5,594 nt of DNA from Methylococcaceae bacterium UBA1147 (lineage in GTDB: Bacteria > Pseudomonadota > Gammaproteobacteria > Methylococcales > UBA1147), in assembly GCA_002311315.1 (NCBI GenBank), contig DBZZ01000078.1:1-5594 (forward strand), written 5' to 3'. Shown here in pieces: positions 1-5,594 of this stretch (position 1 is its first letter; the number at the start of each line of letters is the position of its first letter). The notes under the pieces are model-generated. The model did not search any database, was not told where the DNA came from, and worked only from the letters and a program-made list of their open reading frames with translations. The translations under genes were made by a program, and so were the position numbers.

Positions 1-803
1 GCCCTGAAGCTTGCCATGTACCCGATCGGGGCATCCAGCCAGACATAAAAGTACTTGCCCGGTGCATCGGGAATCTCGAAACCGAAGTATGGTGCATCCC
101 GTGAGATGTCCCACTGCTTCAGGTTGCCATCGAGCCATTCCCTCATCTTGTTGGCAACCTCGGTTTGCAAGTGCCCTGCCCCGATCCACTCATTCAGCAT
201 ACCCTTGAACGCCGGCAGATCGAAGAAGTAATGCAGAGACTCCTTTTCGACAGGAGGCTTTCCGGATAGAACAGAAACCGGGTTCTTGAGCTCGGTCGAC
301 GAATAGGTTGCGCTGCAAGCTTCGCAGTTGTCGCCGTATTGGTTCCCGGCCCCGCACCGGGGGCATTCACCCCTGATGAACCGGTCGGGGAGAAACATTT
401 CCTTGACCGGATCGAAGGCTTGAACGATCGTGCGCGATTCGATGTGGCCCTGATCCCGAAGCCGCTTGTAAATCAGGTTCGAGTAGATTCTGTTTTCTTC
501 GGAATGGGTGCTGTGATAATGATCGAAGCTGATGCTGAAAGCAGAAAAATCGGCTTGGTGCTCCTTGGCAACACGAGCGATCAGGTCTTCCGGCTGAATG
601 CCCTCTTCCCGGGCCTTGAGCATAATCGGAGTCCCGTGGGTATCGTCTGCACAGACGTAGTAGCAAGCAGCACCCCGCTGCTTCTGAAAACGAACCCAGA
701 TATCCGTCTGTATGTACTCGACCAGGTGACCGAGGTGAATCGAACCGTTCGCGTAAGGAAGCGCACTGGTTACCAAAATCGTTCTGTCCAAGGGTTTCGT
801 CAT
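1..803 (-). CDS. metG: Methionyl-tRNA synthetase, N-terminal part (3' end beyond window)
   Basis: Cytoplasmic class I aminoacyl-tRNA synthetase that charges tRNA-Met with methionine using ATP. Reading leftward from ATG at 803-801, 267 codons are open with no stop before the window edge, about 40% of the roughly 680-residue E. coli-type enzyme. The start gives MTKPLDRTILVTSALPYANG, followed by the class I HIGH-type signature HLGH at residues 23-26. CADDTHGTP (51-59), HSTHSEEN (97-104) and WDISRDAPYFGFEIP (231-245) match E. coli MetG almost word for word. A zinc knuckle in the connective-peptide insertion has Cys147, Cys150, Cys160 and Cys163, so this is the zinc-bearing four-cysteine form. The KMSKS loop, anticodon-binding domain and any C-terminal dimerisation domain lie outside the window. 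The gene is divergent from apbC. No good Shine-Dalgarno is visible before the ATG. Family assignment is nearly certain. Confidence 0.98.
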   Translation of the reverse strand, partial: MTKPLDRTILVTSALPYANGSIHLGHLVEYIQTDIWVRFQKQRGAACYYVCADDTHGTPIMLKAREEGIQPEDLIARVAKEHQADFSAFSISFDHYHSTHSEENRIYSNLIYKRLRDQGHIESRTIVQAFDPVKEMFLPDRFIRGECPRCGAGNQYGDNCEACSATYSSTELKNPVSVLSGKPPVEKESLHYFFDLPAFKGMLNEWIGAGHLQTEVANKMREWLDGNLKQWDISRDAPYFGFEIPDAPGKYFYVWLDAPIGYMASFR

Positions 804-838
804 CTTTGACTTAAGGGTCTGTAAACATTAAACCTTCG

Positions 839-867
839 ATTATTTCATAGTTCGTAAAAAAGTTCAG
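839..867 (-). promoter_or_regulatory. Candidate metG promoter
   Basis: On the minus strand CTGAAC (867-862) and AATAAT (844-839) are separated by exactly 17 bases. The -10 matches the sigma-70 consensus at 5 of 6 positions and the -35 at 3 of 6. Transcription would begin near 832 and give a leader of about 30 bases before the metG ATG. This is a motif match only; the weak -35 keeps confidence low. Confidence 0.35.
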
Positions 868-909
868 GGCCGCCTTACTGAATCGCCGGAGAACCAACCC
901 CCGCTAACT

Positions 910-943
910 ATGGATCCATGCCTGATCGTGCGGAAGGATCAGG
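910..943. repeat. Palindrome plus adjacent inverted repeat
   Basis: ATGGATCCAT (910-919) is a perfect palindrome. One base further, CCTGATC (921-927) and GATCAGG (937-943) form a perfect 7-base inverted repeat around a 9-base loop. Three GATC tetramers lie within 28 bases (913, 924, 937), about one helical turn apart. No U-tract follows on either strand, so a terminator is unlikely; an operator or a Dam/SeqA-sensitive site is possible but unproven. Confidence 0.4.
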
Positions 944-1097
944 AGCAAAACGTATTCAGTACGGAATCCGTGTACAATGCGCGCTGTCTAAACGGGAATC
1001 AGTCACATCGCTCAAATCTTCCCGGTCCTCGAAACACCGACTCGGGTTGCCGCGAACTAAAACGCAATACAAGTCTTCAGTTGATTAGCGCTTTCAA

Positions 1098-2180
1098 ATG
1101 TCAAATACAAAAACTGAAATCGAACAGGCTCTAGCTACCTGGACCGACCCGATCATGGGCGTCGACCTGGTCTCCGCCAAGGCGATCAAGAGTATCCAGA
1201 TTGACGGTGCGCAGGCAATGGTCGAAGTGGTACTGGGATACCCGGCGCGGAGCTGTTATAAATTCATAGCCACTCAGCTCAGAGAAAAGATTACGGCTGT
1301 TCCGGGAATACAAGCGGCAGACGTCCAGATTCGCTCAGAAATCGTTTCCCACGTTGTTCAGAAGAGCCTGAAGCCCCTGCCCAACGTAAAAAACATCATC
1401 GCCGTGGCCTCCGGCAAGGGAGGCGTCGGCAAATCAACCACCGCAGTCAATCTCGCCCTAGCATTGGCCTCGGAGGGAGCCCATGTTGGAATCCTCGACG
1501 CGGACATCTACGGGCCCAGTCTGCCTCTCATGCTCGGTCTTTCAGGAACCCCCGAGAGCCTGGACGGAAAAACCATGGAACCGAAAGTCGCTTTCGGCAT
1601 CCAGTCGATTTCAATCGGCTACTTGGTCGACCAAGACACACCCATGATCTGGCGCGGCCCGATGGTCACCCAGGCGCTGCAGCAACTGGTGAACACTACT
1701 CGCTGGAAAGGACTGGACTACATGATCGTTGACCTGCCGCCCGGAACCGGAGACATACAGCTGACCCTTTCCCAGCAGATTCCGGTGGCCGGGGCCATTA
1801 TCGTGACCACGCCACAGGACATCGCCTTGCTCGACGCACAGAAGGGCCTAAAGATGTTCCAGAAAGTCGATATTCCGGTGCTGGGTATCGTGGAAAACAT
1901 GAGCACCCATATCTGCAGCGATTGCGGACACGAAGAACCGATTTTCGGCAGCGGCGGCGGAGACTCCATGGCCAGACGCCACGGGGTCGACATGCTCGGG
2001 TCTGTGCCGCTGGACATCAGCATCCGCAAGAACGCTGATTCGGGTACCCCCACGATTGTTGCCGAGCCCGACAGCAAAATTGCTGCGTCCTACAGTGACA
2101 TCGCAAGAAAAATGGCCGCCAGACTGGCTCTGAGAAAAAAGGATCAACGAGGTCTATTTCCCCATATCGTCGTCAAATAA
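1098..2180 (+). CDS. apbC: Iron-sulfur cluster carrier ATPase ApbC/Mrp
   Basis: A cytoplasmic P-loop ATPase of the Mrp/Nbp35 family, which binds a [4Fe-4S] cluster at a dimer interface and hands it to apo-proteins. The 360 residues (E. coli Mrp about 369) show two parts: an N-terminal MIP18/DUF59-like domain (about 1-85, with DPIMGVDLV at 17-25) and a SIMIBI-class ATPase domain. The deviant Walker A motif GKGGVGKST spans 106-114 with signature Lys107 and Lys112. LDADIYGPS (133-141) and VDLPPGTGD (211-219) are the switch and Walker B regions. The cluster-ligand pair is Cys273 and Cys276 in ICSDCGHEEPIFG. The ATG is chosen because the next residues match the family N-terminus; no clear Shine-Dalgarno precedes it. 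It begins a tight block with dcd (9-base gap) and is divergent from metG, an arrangement also found in other gammaproteobacteria. Assignment is very secure. Confidence 0.97.
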   Translation: MSNTKTEIEQALATWTDPIMGVDLVSAKAIKSIQIDGAQAMVEVVLGYPARSCYKFIATQLREKITAVPGIQAADVQIRSEIVSHVVQKSLKPLPNVKNIIAVASGKGGVGKSTTAVNLALALASEGAHVGILDADIYGPSLPLMLGLSGTPESLDGKTMEPKVAFGIQSISIGYLVDQDTPMIWRGPMVTQALQQLVNTTRWKGLDYMIVDLPPGTGDIQLTLSQQIPVAGAIIVTTPQDIALLDAQKGLKMFQKVDIPVLGIVENMSTHICSDCGHEEPIFGSGGGDSMARRHGVDMLGSVPLDISIRKNADSGTPTIVAEPDSKIAASYSDIARKMAARLALRKKDQRGLFPHIVVK

Positions 2181-2189
2181 AGATTAAAC

Positions 2190-2756
2190 ATGAGTATCAA
2201 GGCCGATCACTGGATTCGCAGAATGGCCGAAGAAGAGGGCATGATCGACCCTTTCGAGTCCAACCAGATTTGCGAATCAGAGAGGGGCCGCGTCATTTCA
2301 TACGGTACATCGAGCTACGGATACGATGTTCGATGTTCCGATGAATTCAAGATCTTCACCAACATCAATTCAGCCGTTGTCGACCCGAAAAACTTCGATG
2401 CCCAAAGTTTCGTCGATCTTAAATCGGATGTCTGCATCATTCCGCCGAATTCTTTTGCCCTGGCGCGGACCGTCGAATACTTCAGGATTCCTCGTGACGT
2501 ACTGACCCTCTGCCTTGGAAAATCAACCTACGCCCGTTGTGGCATTATCGTCAACGTCACGCCTCTGGAACCCGAATGGGAGGGCCACGTTACGCTGGAG
2601 TTTTCCAACACCACTCCCCTGCCGGCTAAGATCTACGCCAACGAAGGCGTGGCTCAGGTTCTTTTCCTCGGCGCCGATGAACCCTGTTCGACCTCCTACA
2701 AGGACCGCGGCGGAAAATATCAGGGACAGCAAGGCGTAACCTTGCCCAAGGCCTAG
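2190..2756 (+). CDS. dcd: dCTP deaminase
   Basis: Cytoplasmic homotrimeric enzyme that deaminates dCTP to dUTP plus ammonia; dUTPase then yields dUMP for thymidylate synthesis. The protein has 188 residues, the length of the Pseudomonas-type enzyme (E. coli's is 193 and clearly more divergent). Conserved segments are VISYGTSSYGYDVRC (35-49), SFALARTVEYFRIPRDV (88-104), GKSTYARCG (110-118; Lys111, Ser112 and Arg116 correspond to phosphate and active-site residues) and TLEFSNTTPLPAKIYANEG (135-153), in which Glu137 aligns with the catalytic Glu138 of E. coli. The C-terminus KYQGQQGVTLPKA is the flexible lid over the triphosphate. The monofunctional deaminase is the likely form, but the bifunctional dCTP deaminase/dUTPase cannot be excluded by eye. 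It starts 9 bases after the apbC stop and ends 9 bases before the next gene, so co-transcription is likely. Upstream sequence is A-rich with only a weak AAAGA-like Shine-Dalgarno. Confidence 0.97.
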   Translation: MSIKADHWIRRMAEEEGMIDPFESNQICESERGRVISYGTSSYGYDVRCSDEFKIFTNINSAVVDPKNFDAQSFVDLKSDVCIIPPNSFALARTVEYFRIPRDVLTLCLGKSTYARCGIIVNVTPLEPEWEGHVTLEFSNTTPLPAKIYANEGVAQVLFLGADEPCSTSYKDRGGKYQGQQGVTLPKA

Positions 2757-2765
2757 TGCAAAAAC

Positions 2766-3608
2766 ATGAAGGGGAGGACCACGGCTAAAGGTTCGATATT
2801 GATTACCGGCTGCTCGACCGGGATCGGAAGAGTCACCGCCAAAGGACTTCGCGAGCGCGGTTACCATGTCTTTGCCACGGCCCGAAAGGAATCCGACGTC
2901 GATGAATTACGCAAGGAAGGCTTTGACGCCTTTCAGCTGGACCTTGCAGACAGCGCCAGCATCAGGAACGCGGTGGCCTGGGTTTTCGAACAAACCGGTG
3001 GTACGCTGGACGCCCTGTTCAATAACGGCGCGTTTGGCCAGGCCGGGGCTGTCGAGGACCTGTCTCGCGAAGTCCTTCGAAACCAGTTCGAAACCAACCT
3101 GTTCGGAACCCATGAGCTCACCAATCTGGTCCTTCCCAAGATGCGCAAGCAGGGTCATGGCAGAATTCTGTACAACAGTTCGGTTCTAGGCCTGGTTGCT
3201 CTCAGCTTCAGAGGAGCCTACAACGCGACCAAGTTCGCCCTCGAAGGACTGGCAGACACCCTACGCATGGAATTACATGGCACCGGAATTCACATCGTAC
3301 TGATCGAGCCGGGCCCGATCCTGAGCCAGTTCCGGAAAAACGCCTTGTCCCTGTACAAACAGAATATTGACCGGGAAAACAGCCCGTTCGCCGAACTCTA
3401 CAAAGTCATGGAAAAACGCCTGGCCATTGAAGACGCGGCTGTCCCCTTTACCCTTCCCGCCGAAGCCGTCCTGGACAAGGTAGTATTGGCTCTAGAAAGC
3501 CCCAGACCAAAGATTCGCTACTTCGTAACCTTTCCGACCTATCTGTTCGCCTTCCTGCGAAGAATCCTCCCTGGAAGAACCCTGGACTGGTTCTTGCGGC
3601 GCATCTAA
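2766..3608 (+). CDS. Short-chain dehydrogenase/reductase, substrate unknown
   Basis: A classical SDR-family oxidoreductase of 280 residues with a Rossmann fold. TGCSTGIG (14-21) is the glycine-rich cofactor motif. Arg40-Lys41 at the end of the second strand (FATARK) suggest a preference for NADP(H). LDLAD (58-62) is the adenine-ring contact. FNNGA (85-89) replaces the usual NNAG and is typical of one bacterial SDR subgroup. The catalytic set is Asn111 (NLFG), Ser139 (NSSV), Tyr152 and Lys156 (YNATK); EPGPI follows at 181-185. The C-terminal tail (about 250-280) is hydrophobic and arginine-rich (FPTYLFAFLRRILPG), which could lie against the membrane or line the substrate pocket; it is too short and charged for a confident membrane helix. 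The gene follows dcd by 9 bases and lacks a clear Shine-Dalgarno, fitting translational coupling. The dcd neighbourhood does not reveal the substrate, so no gene symbol is given. Confidence 0.9.
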   Translation: MKGRTTAKGSILITGCSTGIGRVTAKGLRERGYHVFATARKESDVDELRKEGFDAFQLDLADSASIRNAVAWVFEQTGGTLDALFNNGAFGQAGAVEDLSREVLRNQFETNLFGTHELTNLVLPKMRKQGHGRILYNSSVLGLVALSFRGAYNATKFALEGLADTLRMELHGTGIHIVLIEPGPILSQFRKNALSLYKQNIDRENSPFAELYKVMEKRLAIEDAAVPFTLPAEAVLDKVVLALESPRPKIRYFVTFPTYLFAFLRRILPGRTLDWFLRRI

Positions 3609-3671
3609 CGCCTACAGCCCCTCGTTCGGCCACTAGAATGGCGCCAACGCCTCTGTCCTGAATTCCTGATG

Positions 3672-3701
3672 GGCCTTTGGTAGGGTGGAACCCTGCCGGC
3701 C
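3672..3701. terminator. Imperfect hairpin in convergent gap, possible terminator
   Basis: Between the convergent stops, GGTAGGGT (3679-3686) and ACCCTGCC (3690-3697) pair with one G-T wobble around a GGA triloop. Flanking GGCC (3672-3675 and 3698-3701) can extend the stem across a TTT bulge. There is no U-tract on either side in either direction, so it would be a non-canonical terminator at best. It lies just past the mpl stop and 63 bases past the dehydrogenase stop, where a bidirectional terminator would be expected. Confidence 0.3.
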
Positions 3702-3706
3702 TGTCG

Positions 3707-5068
3707 TCAGAGGACCTTCTCGACCTTTTCGTAAATGCCCGAAAAACTGCCGTTGCTCATGAACACCAGATGGTCTCCGTCACGTGCTTCGCTTGCGAGC
3801 AGCGTCAGCACTCCATCGATCGAAGCCACGACCCGGATATTGCTTCCCCGAGCTTCCATTTCCTCGACCAACCACTGCATACCCGGAGGTTGAAACACAA
3901 TCGCCAGATCTGCTGTTTCCAATGAACCCGGAATGCGCGCTGCATGGATTCCCGAGCGCATGGTATTGGACCGCAGTTCAACCACCGCGATAATCCGCTG
4001 ATCGCCGACATGGGCTCTCAAACCCTGCAATGTCGCCGAAATCGCCGTCGGATGGTGTGCAAAGTCATCGTAAATGGTGACCCCGTTGATGACCGAACGA
4101 ATCTCCATTCGTCGTTTGACATTGCGAAAGCCTCCAAGCGCTTTCACCGAAATCGCCGGATCAACTCCAGCATGATGCGCTGCCGCAATCGCGGAAAGCG
4201 CATTGGAAATATTGTGATTTCCGATCAGCGACCAGTCCACCGTTCCGATACGGCTACTGCCATGAAAAACATCAAACCGCAGGCCGTCTGCACGGCTCTG
4301 GCTAGCACTCCAGTCAACGCCTTCAGATCGCCCTTGGGCAACCTCCGTCGATTCGACCGGCGTCCAGCACCCCCGGTCAAGCACATCCCTGAGTTCATGA
4401 TCCAAGACCGGAACAATGACCCGACCCTGTCCAGGAATGGTCCTTACCAGATGATGAAACTGGGTCTTGATCGCGTCCAGATCGGGAAATATATCCGCGT
4501 GATCGTATTCGAGATTATTCAGCACCACTGTTCTCGGCCGGTAGTGGACAAACTTGGACCTTTTATCGAAGAACGCGGTATCATATTCGTCCGCTTCAAC
4601 AACGAAATAGGGGCTTTCGCCAAGCCGAGCCGACAAACCGAAATTAAGCGGGACGCCCCCGATCAGGAACCCGGGCCGGTGGCCCGCTTGTTCCAGAATC
4701 CAGGCCAGCATGCTGCTGCAGGTGGTCTTACCATGAGTGCCTGCAACCGCAAGGACCCAACGGTCATTTAGTAGGTTTTCGCCGAGCCACTGGGGACCTG
4801 AAACATAACGAAGCCCCAAATTCAGGACCGACTCTACCTCCTCGTTCCCTCTGGAAAGAACGTTTCCTATGACAACGAGGTCAGGTCGCGGGTTGAGGTT
4901 TCCCGCACAGTATCCCGACTTCAGCACGATACCCTGGCCGGCCAATTGGATACTCATCGGTGGGTATACGTTTTCGTCGGATCCGCTGACCTGGTGCCCG
5001 AGTTCCTTTGCCAGCAGGGCGACCCCGCCCATGAAGCTGCCACAAATTCCAAGGATATGAATATGCAA
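3707..5068 (-). CDS. mpl: UDP-N-acetylmuramate:L-Ala-gamma-D-Glu-meso-DAP ligase (murein peptide ligase)
   Basis: Cytoplasmic Mur-ligase-family enzyme of peptidoglycan recycling: it joins recovered L-Ala-gamma-D-Glu-meso-DAP tripeptide to UDP-MurNAc with ATP. The protein is 453 residues, close to E. coli Mpl. Domain 1 begins HIHILGICGSFMGG (2-15) and contains GSDENVYPPMS (29-39). The central ATPase domain has AGTHGKTT (109-116), EADEYD (158-163) and NNLEYDHADIF (184-194). The C-terminal domain holds YDDFAHHPTAI (333-343) and MSNGSFSGI (437-445). The start is TTG at 5068-5066, not ATG: translation from there reproduces the family N-terminus, and AAGG lies 7 bases upstream. One oddity is ELRSNTM (364-370), where the family normally has EPRSNTM. 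The gene converges on the dehydrogenase and diverges from apaG. Length and tripeptide-ligase motifs distinguish it from MurC. Confidence 0.97.
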   Translation of the reverse strand: MHIHILGICGSFMGGVALLAKELGHQVSGSDENVYPPMSIQLAGQGIVLKSGYCAGNLNPRPDLVVIGNVLSRGNEEVESVLNLGLRYVSGPQWLGENLLNDRWVLAVAGTHGKTTCSSMLAWILEQAGHRPGFLIGGVPLNFGLSARLGESPYFVVEADEYDTAFFDKRSKFVHYRPRTVVLNNLEYDHADIFPDLDAIKTQFHHLVRTIPGQGRVIVPVLDHELRDVLDRGCWTPVESTEVAQGRSEGVDWSASQSRADGLRFDVFHGSSRIGTVDWSLIGNHNISNALSAIAAAHHAGVDPAISVKALGGFRNVKRRMEIRSVINGVTIYDDFAHHPTAISATLQGLRAHVGDQRIIAVVELRSNTMRSGIHAARIPGSLETADLAIVFQPPGMQWLVEEMEARGSNIRVVASIDGVLTLLASEARDGDHLVFMSNGSFSGIYEKVEKVL

Positions 5069-5075
5069 ATGAAGA

Positions 5076-5083
5076 CCTTTTCC
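5076..5083 (-). promoter_or_regulatory. Ribosome binding site fixing the mpl TTG start
   Basis: Minus-strand GGAAAAGG (5083-5076) ends 7 bases before the TTG at 5068. No in-frame ATG exists close by, and the protein from this TTG begins as Mpl homologues do, so this site supports the non-ATG start. Confidence 0.7.
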
Positions 5084-5106
5084 GGGGTTGCAAACGGAAC
5101 CCCGCC

Positions 5107-5112
5107 ATTATA
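5107..5112 (-). promoter_or_regulatory. Probable mpl -10 element
   Basis: A perfect TATAAT on the minus strand (5112-5107). Transcription would begin near 5100 and leave a leader of about 32 bases containing the mpl ribosome binding site. At 16-18 bases upstream the sequence is C-rich (CCCCGA-like), so no recognisable -35 accompanies it; an activator or alternative contact may compensate. Confidence 0.5.
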
Positions 5113-5224
5113 ATCAATAAACACCCGCCTCGGGGGTCCGTCCGGCGCCTCGAATAAACGCTTAACGACTTCGGCTCCCCCCAGTATTTTTTTGCGCCGG
5201 AAGTTAGTTCAACAGACTGAGCCC

Positions 5225-5233
5225 TGTTAGAAT
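5225..5233 (+). promoter_or_regulatory. Probable apaG extended -10 promoter
   Basis: TGTTAGAAT (5225-5233) is TGn followed by a -10 hexamer matching 5 of 6 consensus positions. A -35 is poor (TTAGTT or TAGTTC around 5204-5210), which extended -10 promoters tolerate. Transcription would start near 5240, giving a leader of about 52 bases. Confidence 0.45.
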
Positions 5234-5253
5234 CGTTACCACTAGTATCGCTG

Positions 5254-5283
5254 GCTATTGGAAATAGCGCCGATTAACAAGGA
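5254..5283 (+). promoter_or_regulatory. apaG leader hairpin and ribosome binding site
   Basis: GCTATT (5254-5259) and AATAGC (5263-5268) form a perfect 6-base stem closing on a GGA triloop. Eight bases separate the stem from ACAAGGA (5277-5283), whose GGA is the apaG Shine-Dalgarno, 8 bases before the ATG. The two GGA triplets are 18 bases apart, an arrangement like that of CsrA/RsmA targets. The ribosome binding site is secure; CsrA control is an inference. Confidence 0.45.
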
Positions 5284-5291
5284 ACATCTTC

Positions 5292-5594
5292 ATGTCGTTG
5301 AAAAACAAAATCTGTGTATTCCCTATCAGCCATTACATCGAATCAGAATCGAATCCCGACGTTGGCCACTACGTGTTCGGCTATACCATCACCATTCAGA
5401 ACTTGGGTTCGGTATCCGCTACGCTACTGACCCGACACTGGCAGATTACCGACGGCAACGGGAACATCCAGGAAATCCAGGGTGAAGGCGTTGTTGGCAA
5501 GACACCGCTCCTGAAACCTGGAGAGCTATTCCGTTATACAAGCGCGGCAGTACTTGAAACGCCGGTAGGGGTCATGAAAGGGAACTACCGCATG
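5292..5594 (+). CDS. apaG: ApaG (DUF525) protein, N-terminal part (3' end beyond window)
   Basis: A small protein with a fibronectin-III-like beta-sandwich fold. Its exact biochemical role is unsettled: in E. coli it sits beside the Ap4A hydrolase gene apaH, and the same domain occurs in some eukaryotic F-box proteins. The frame from ATG 5292 is open for 101 codons to the window edge; the family is about 125 residues, so roughly 25 are missing. Matches to E. coli ApaG include YIESESNPD (15-23), YVFGYTITIQNLG (27-39), ITDGNG (52-57), IQGEGVVG (62-69), and LKPGE through ETPVGVMKGNYRM (74-101). The GEGVVG glycine cluster resembles the pyrophosphate-binding-like GxGxxG noted in this family. The start is supported by AAGGA 8 bases upstream. 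It is divergent from mpl; whether apaH or ksgA follows cannot be seen. Identification is strong. Confidence 0.96.
   Translation, partial: MSLKNKICVFPISHYIESESNPDVGHYVFGYTITIQNLGSVSATLLTRHWQITDGNGNIQEIQGEGVVGKTPLLKPGELFRYTSAAVLETPVGVMKGNYRM

Larger units (their letters stand above)
804..1097. other. Divergent metG-apbC intergenic control region
   Basis: A 294-base stretch between the two divergent start codons. I see no convincing gene in it. It holds a candidate metG promoter on the left, a short inverted repeat TTCAG/CTGAA (863-867 and 878-882), a perfect 10-base palindrome (910-919), a hairpin (921-943), a lone TACAAT -10-like box on the plus strand (973-978) without a credible -35, and a longer-range inverted repeat CGGGAA/TTCCCG (993-998 and 1019-1024) that would fall in the apbC leader. 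It probably carries the promoters of both flanking genes. Confidence 0.6.
5069..5291. other. Divergent mpl-apaG intergenic control region
   Basis: A 223-base gap with no gene. It holds the mpl -10 box and ribosome binding site at the left and the apaG extended -10, leader hairpin and ribosome binding site at the right. The middle contains a pair of direct repeats: AATAAAC at 5116-5122 and 5153-5159, and CGCCTCG at 5126-5132 and 5146-5152. A T7 run (5187-5193) has no strong hairpin directly before it, so it is not called as a terminator. Confidence 0.6.

Noticed and set aside
339..809. 156-codon open frame on the plus strand
   Set aside because: It is antisense to metG, whose minus-strand frame matches methionyl-tRNA synthetase along its whole length.
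910..1134. 74-codon open frame on the plus strand upstream of and overlapping apbC
   Set aside because: It has no Shine-Dalgarno, no recognisable protein features, overlaps the apbC start in another frame, and its ATG is part of the palindrome. A leader peptide is not supported.
1718..2077. 119-codon open frame on the minus strand
   Set aside because: It is antisense to the conserved C-terminal half of apbC and resembles nothing known to me.
2772..2778. GGGGAGG as a Shine-Dalgarno for a later start of the dehydrogenase
   Set aside because: The only nearby in-frame start codon is a TTG at 2799, 20 bases away and inside the first strand of the Rossmann fold, which is too far and would damage the fold.
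3944..4771. 275-codon open frame on the plus strand
   Set aside because: It lies entirely antisense to the secure mpl gene, and its translation shows no recognisable family or domain, only a composition expected from the reverse of a coding strand.
5187..5193. T7 run as an intrinsic terminator
   Set aside because: No stable GC hairpin immediately precedes it on the plus strand, and no gene upstream on that strand would need it.

Overview
The window is an ordinary housekeeping stretch of a Proteobacterium, most likely a gammaproteobacterium. All six genes encode proteins that closely resemble gammaproteobacterial families, and the metG / apbC / dcd order is, from memory, the one seen in Pseudomonas. 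Mpl and ApaG also point to a Gram-negative with meso-diaminopimelate peptidoglycan. Genus cannot be told from the sequence alone. Nothing suggests a mobile element, CRISPR array, RNA gene or prophage.

Layout: (1) 1-803, minus strand: the first 267 codons of metG (methionyl-tRNA synthetase), running off the left edge. (2) 804-1097: a 294-base divergent control region with small palindromes, clustered GATC sites and weak promoter candidates. (3) 1098-3608, plus strand: a tight three-gene block, apbC/mrp (Fe-S carrier P-loop ATPase), dcd (dCTP deaminase) and a short-chain dehydrogenase of unknown substrate, with 9-base gaps between genes. (4) 3609-3706: a 98-base convergent gap holding an imperfect hairpin without a U-tract. 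(5) 3707-5068, minus strand: mpl (murein peptide ligase), read from a TTG start behind a clear ribosome binding site. (6) 5069-5291: a second divergent control region, with a perfect TATAAT box toward mpl and an extended -10 toward apaG. (7) 5292-5594, plus strand: the first 101 codons of apaG, running off the right edge.

The genes do not form one pathway. They cover translation (MetG), Fe-S cluster delivery (ApbC), dUMP supply for thymidylate (Dcd), a probable NADP-dependent oxidoreductase, and cell-wall recycling (Mpl); the role of ApaG is unsettled. The three plus-strand genes are probably one transcript. No novel multi-gene system was found. The points most worth a second look are a possible CsrA/RsmA-type leader in front of apaG, an unusual Leu in the normally Glu-Pro-Arg-Ser motif of Mpl together with its TTG start, and the palindrome/GATC cluster between metG and apbC.
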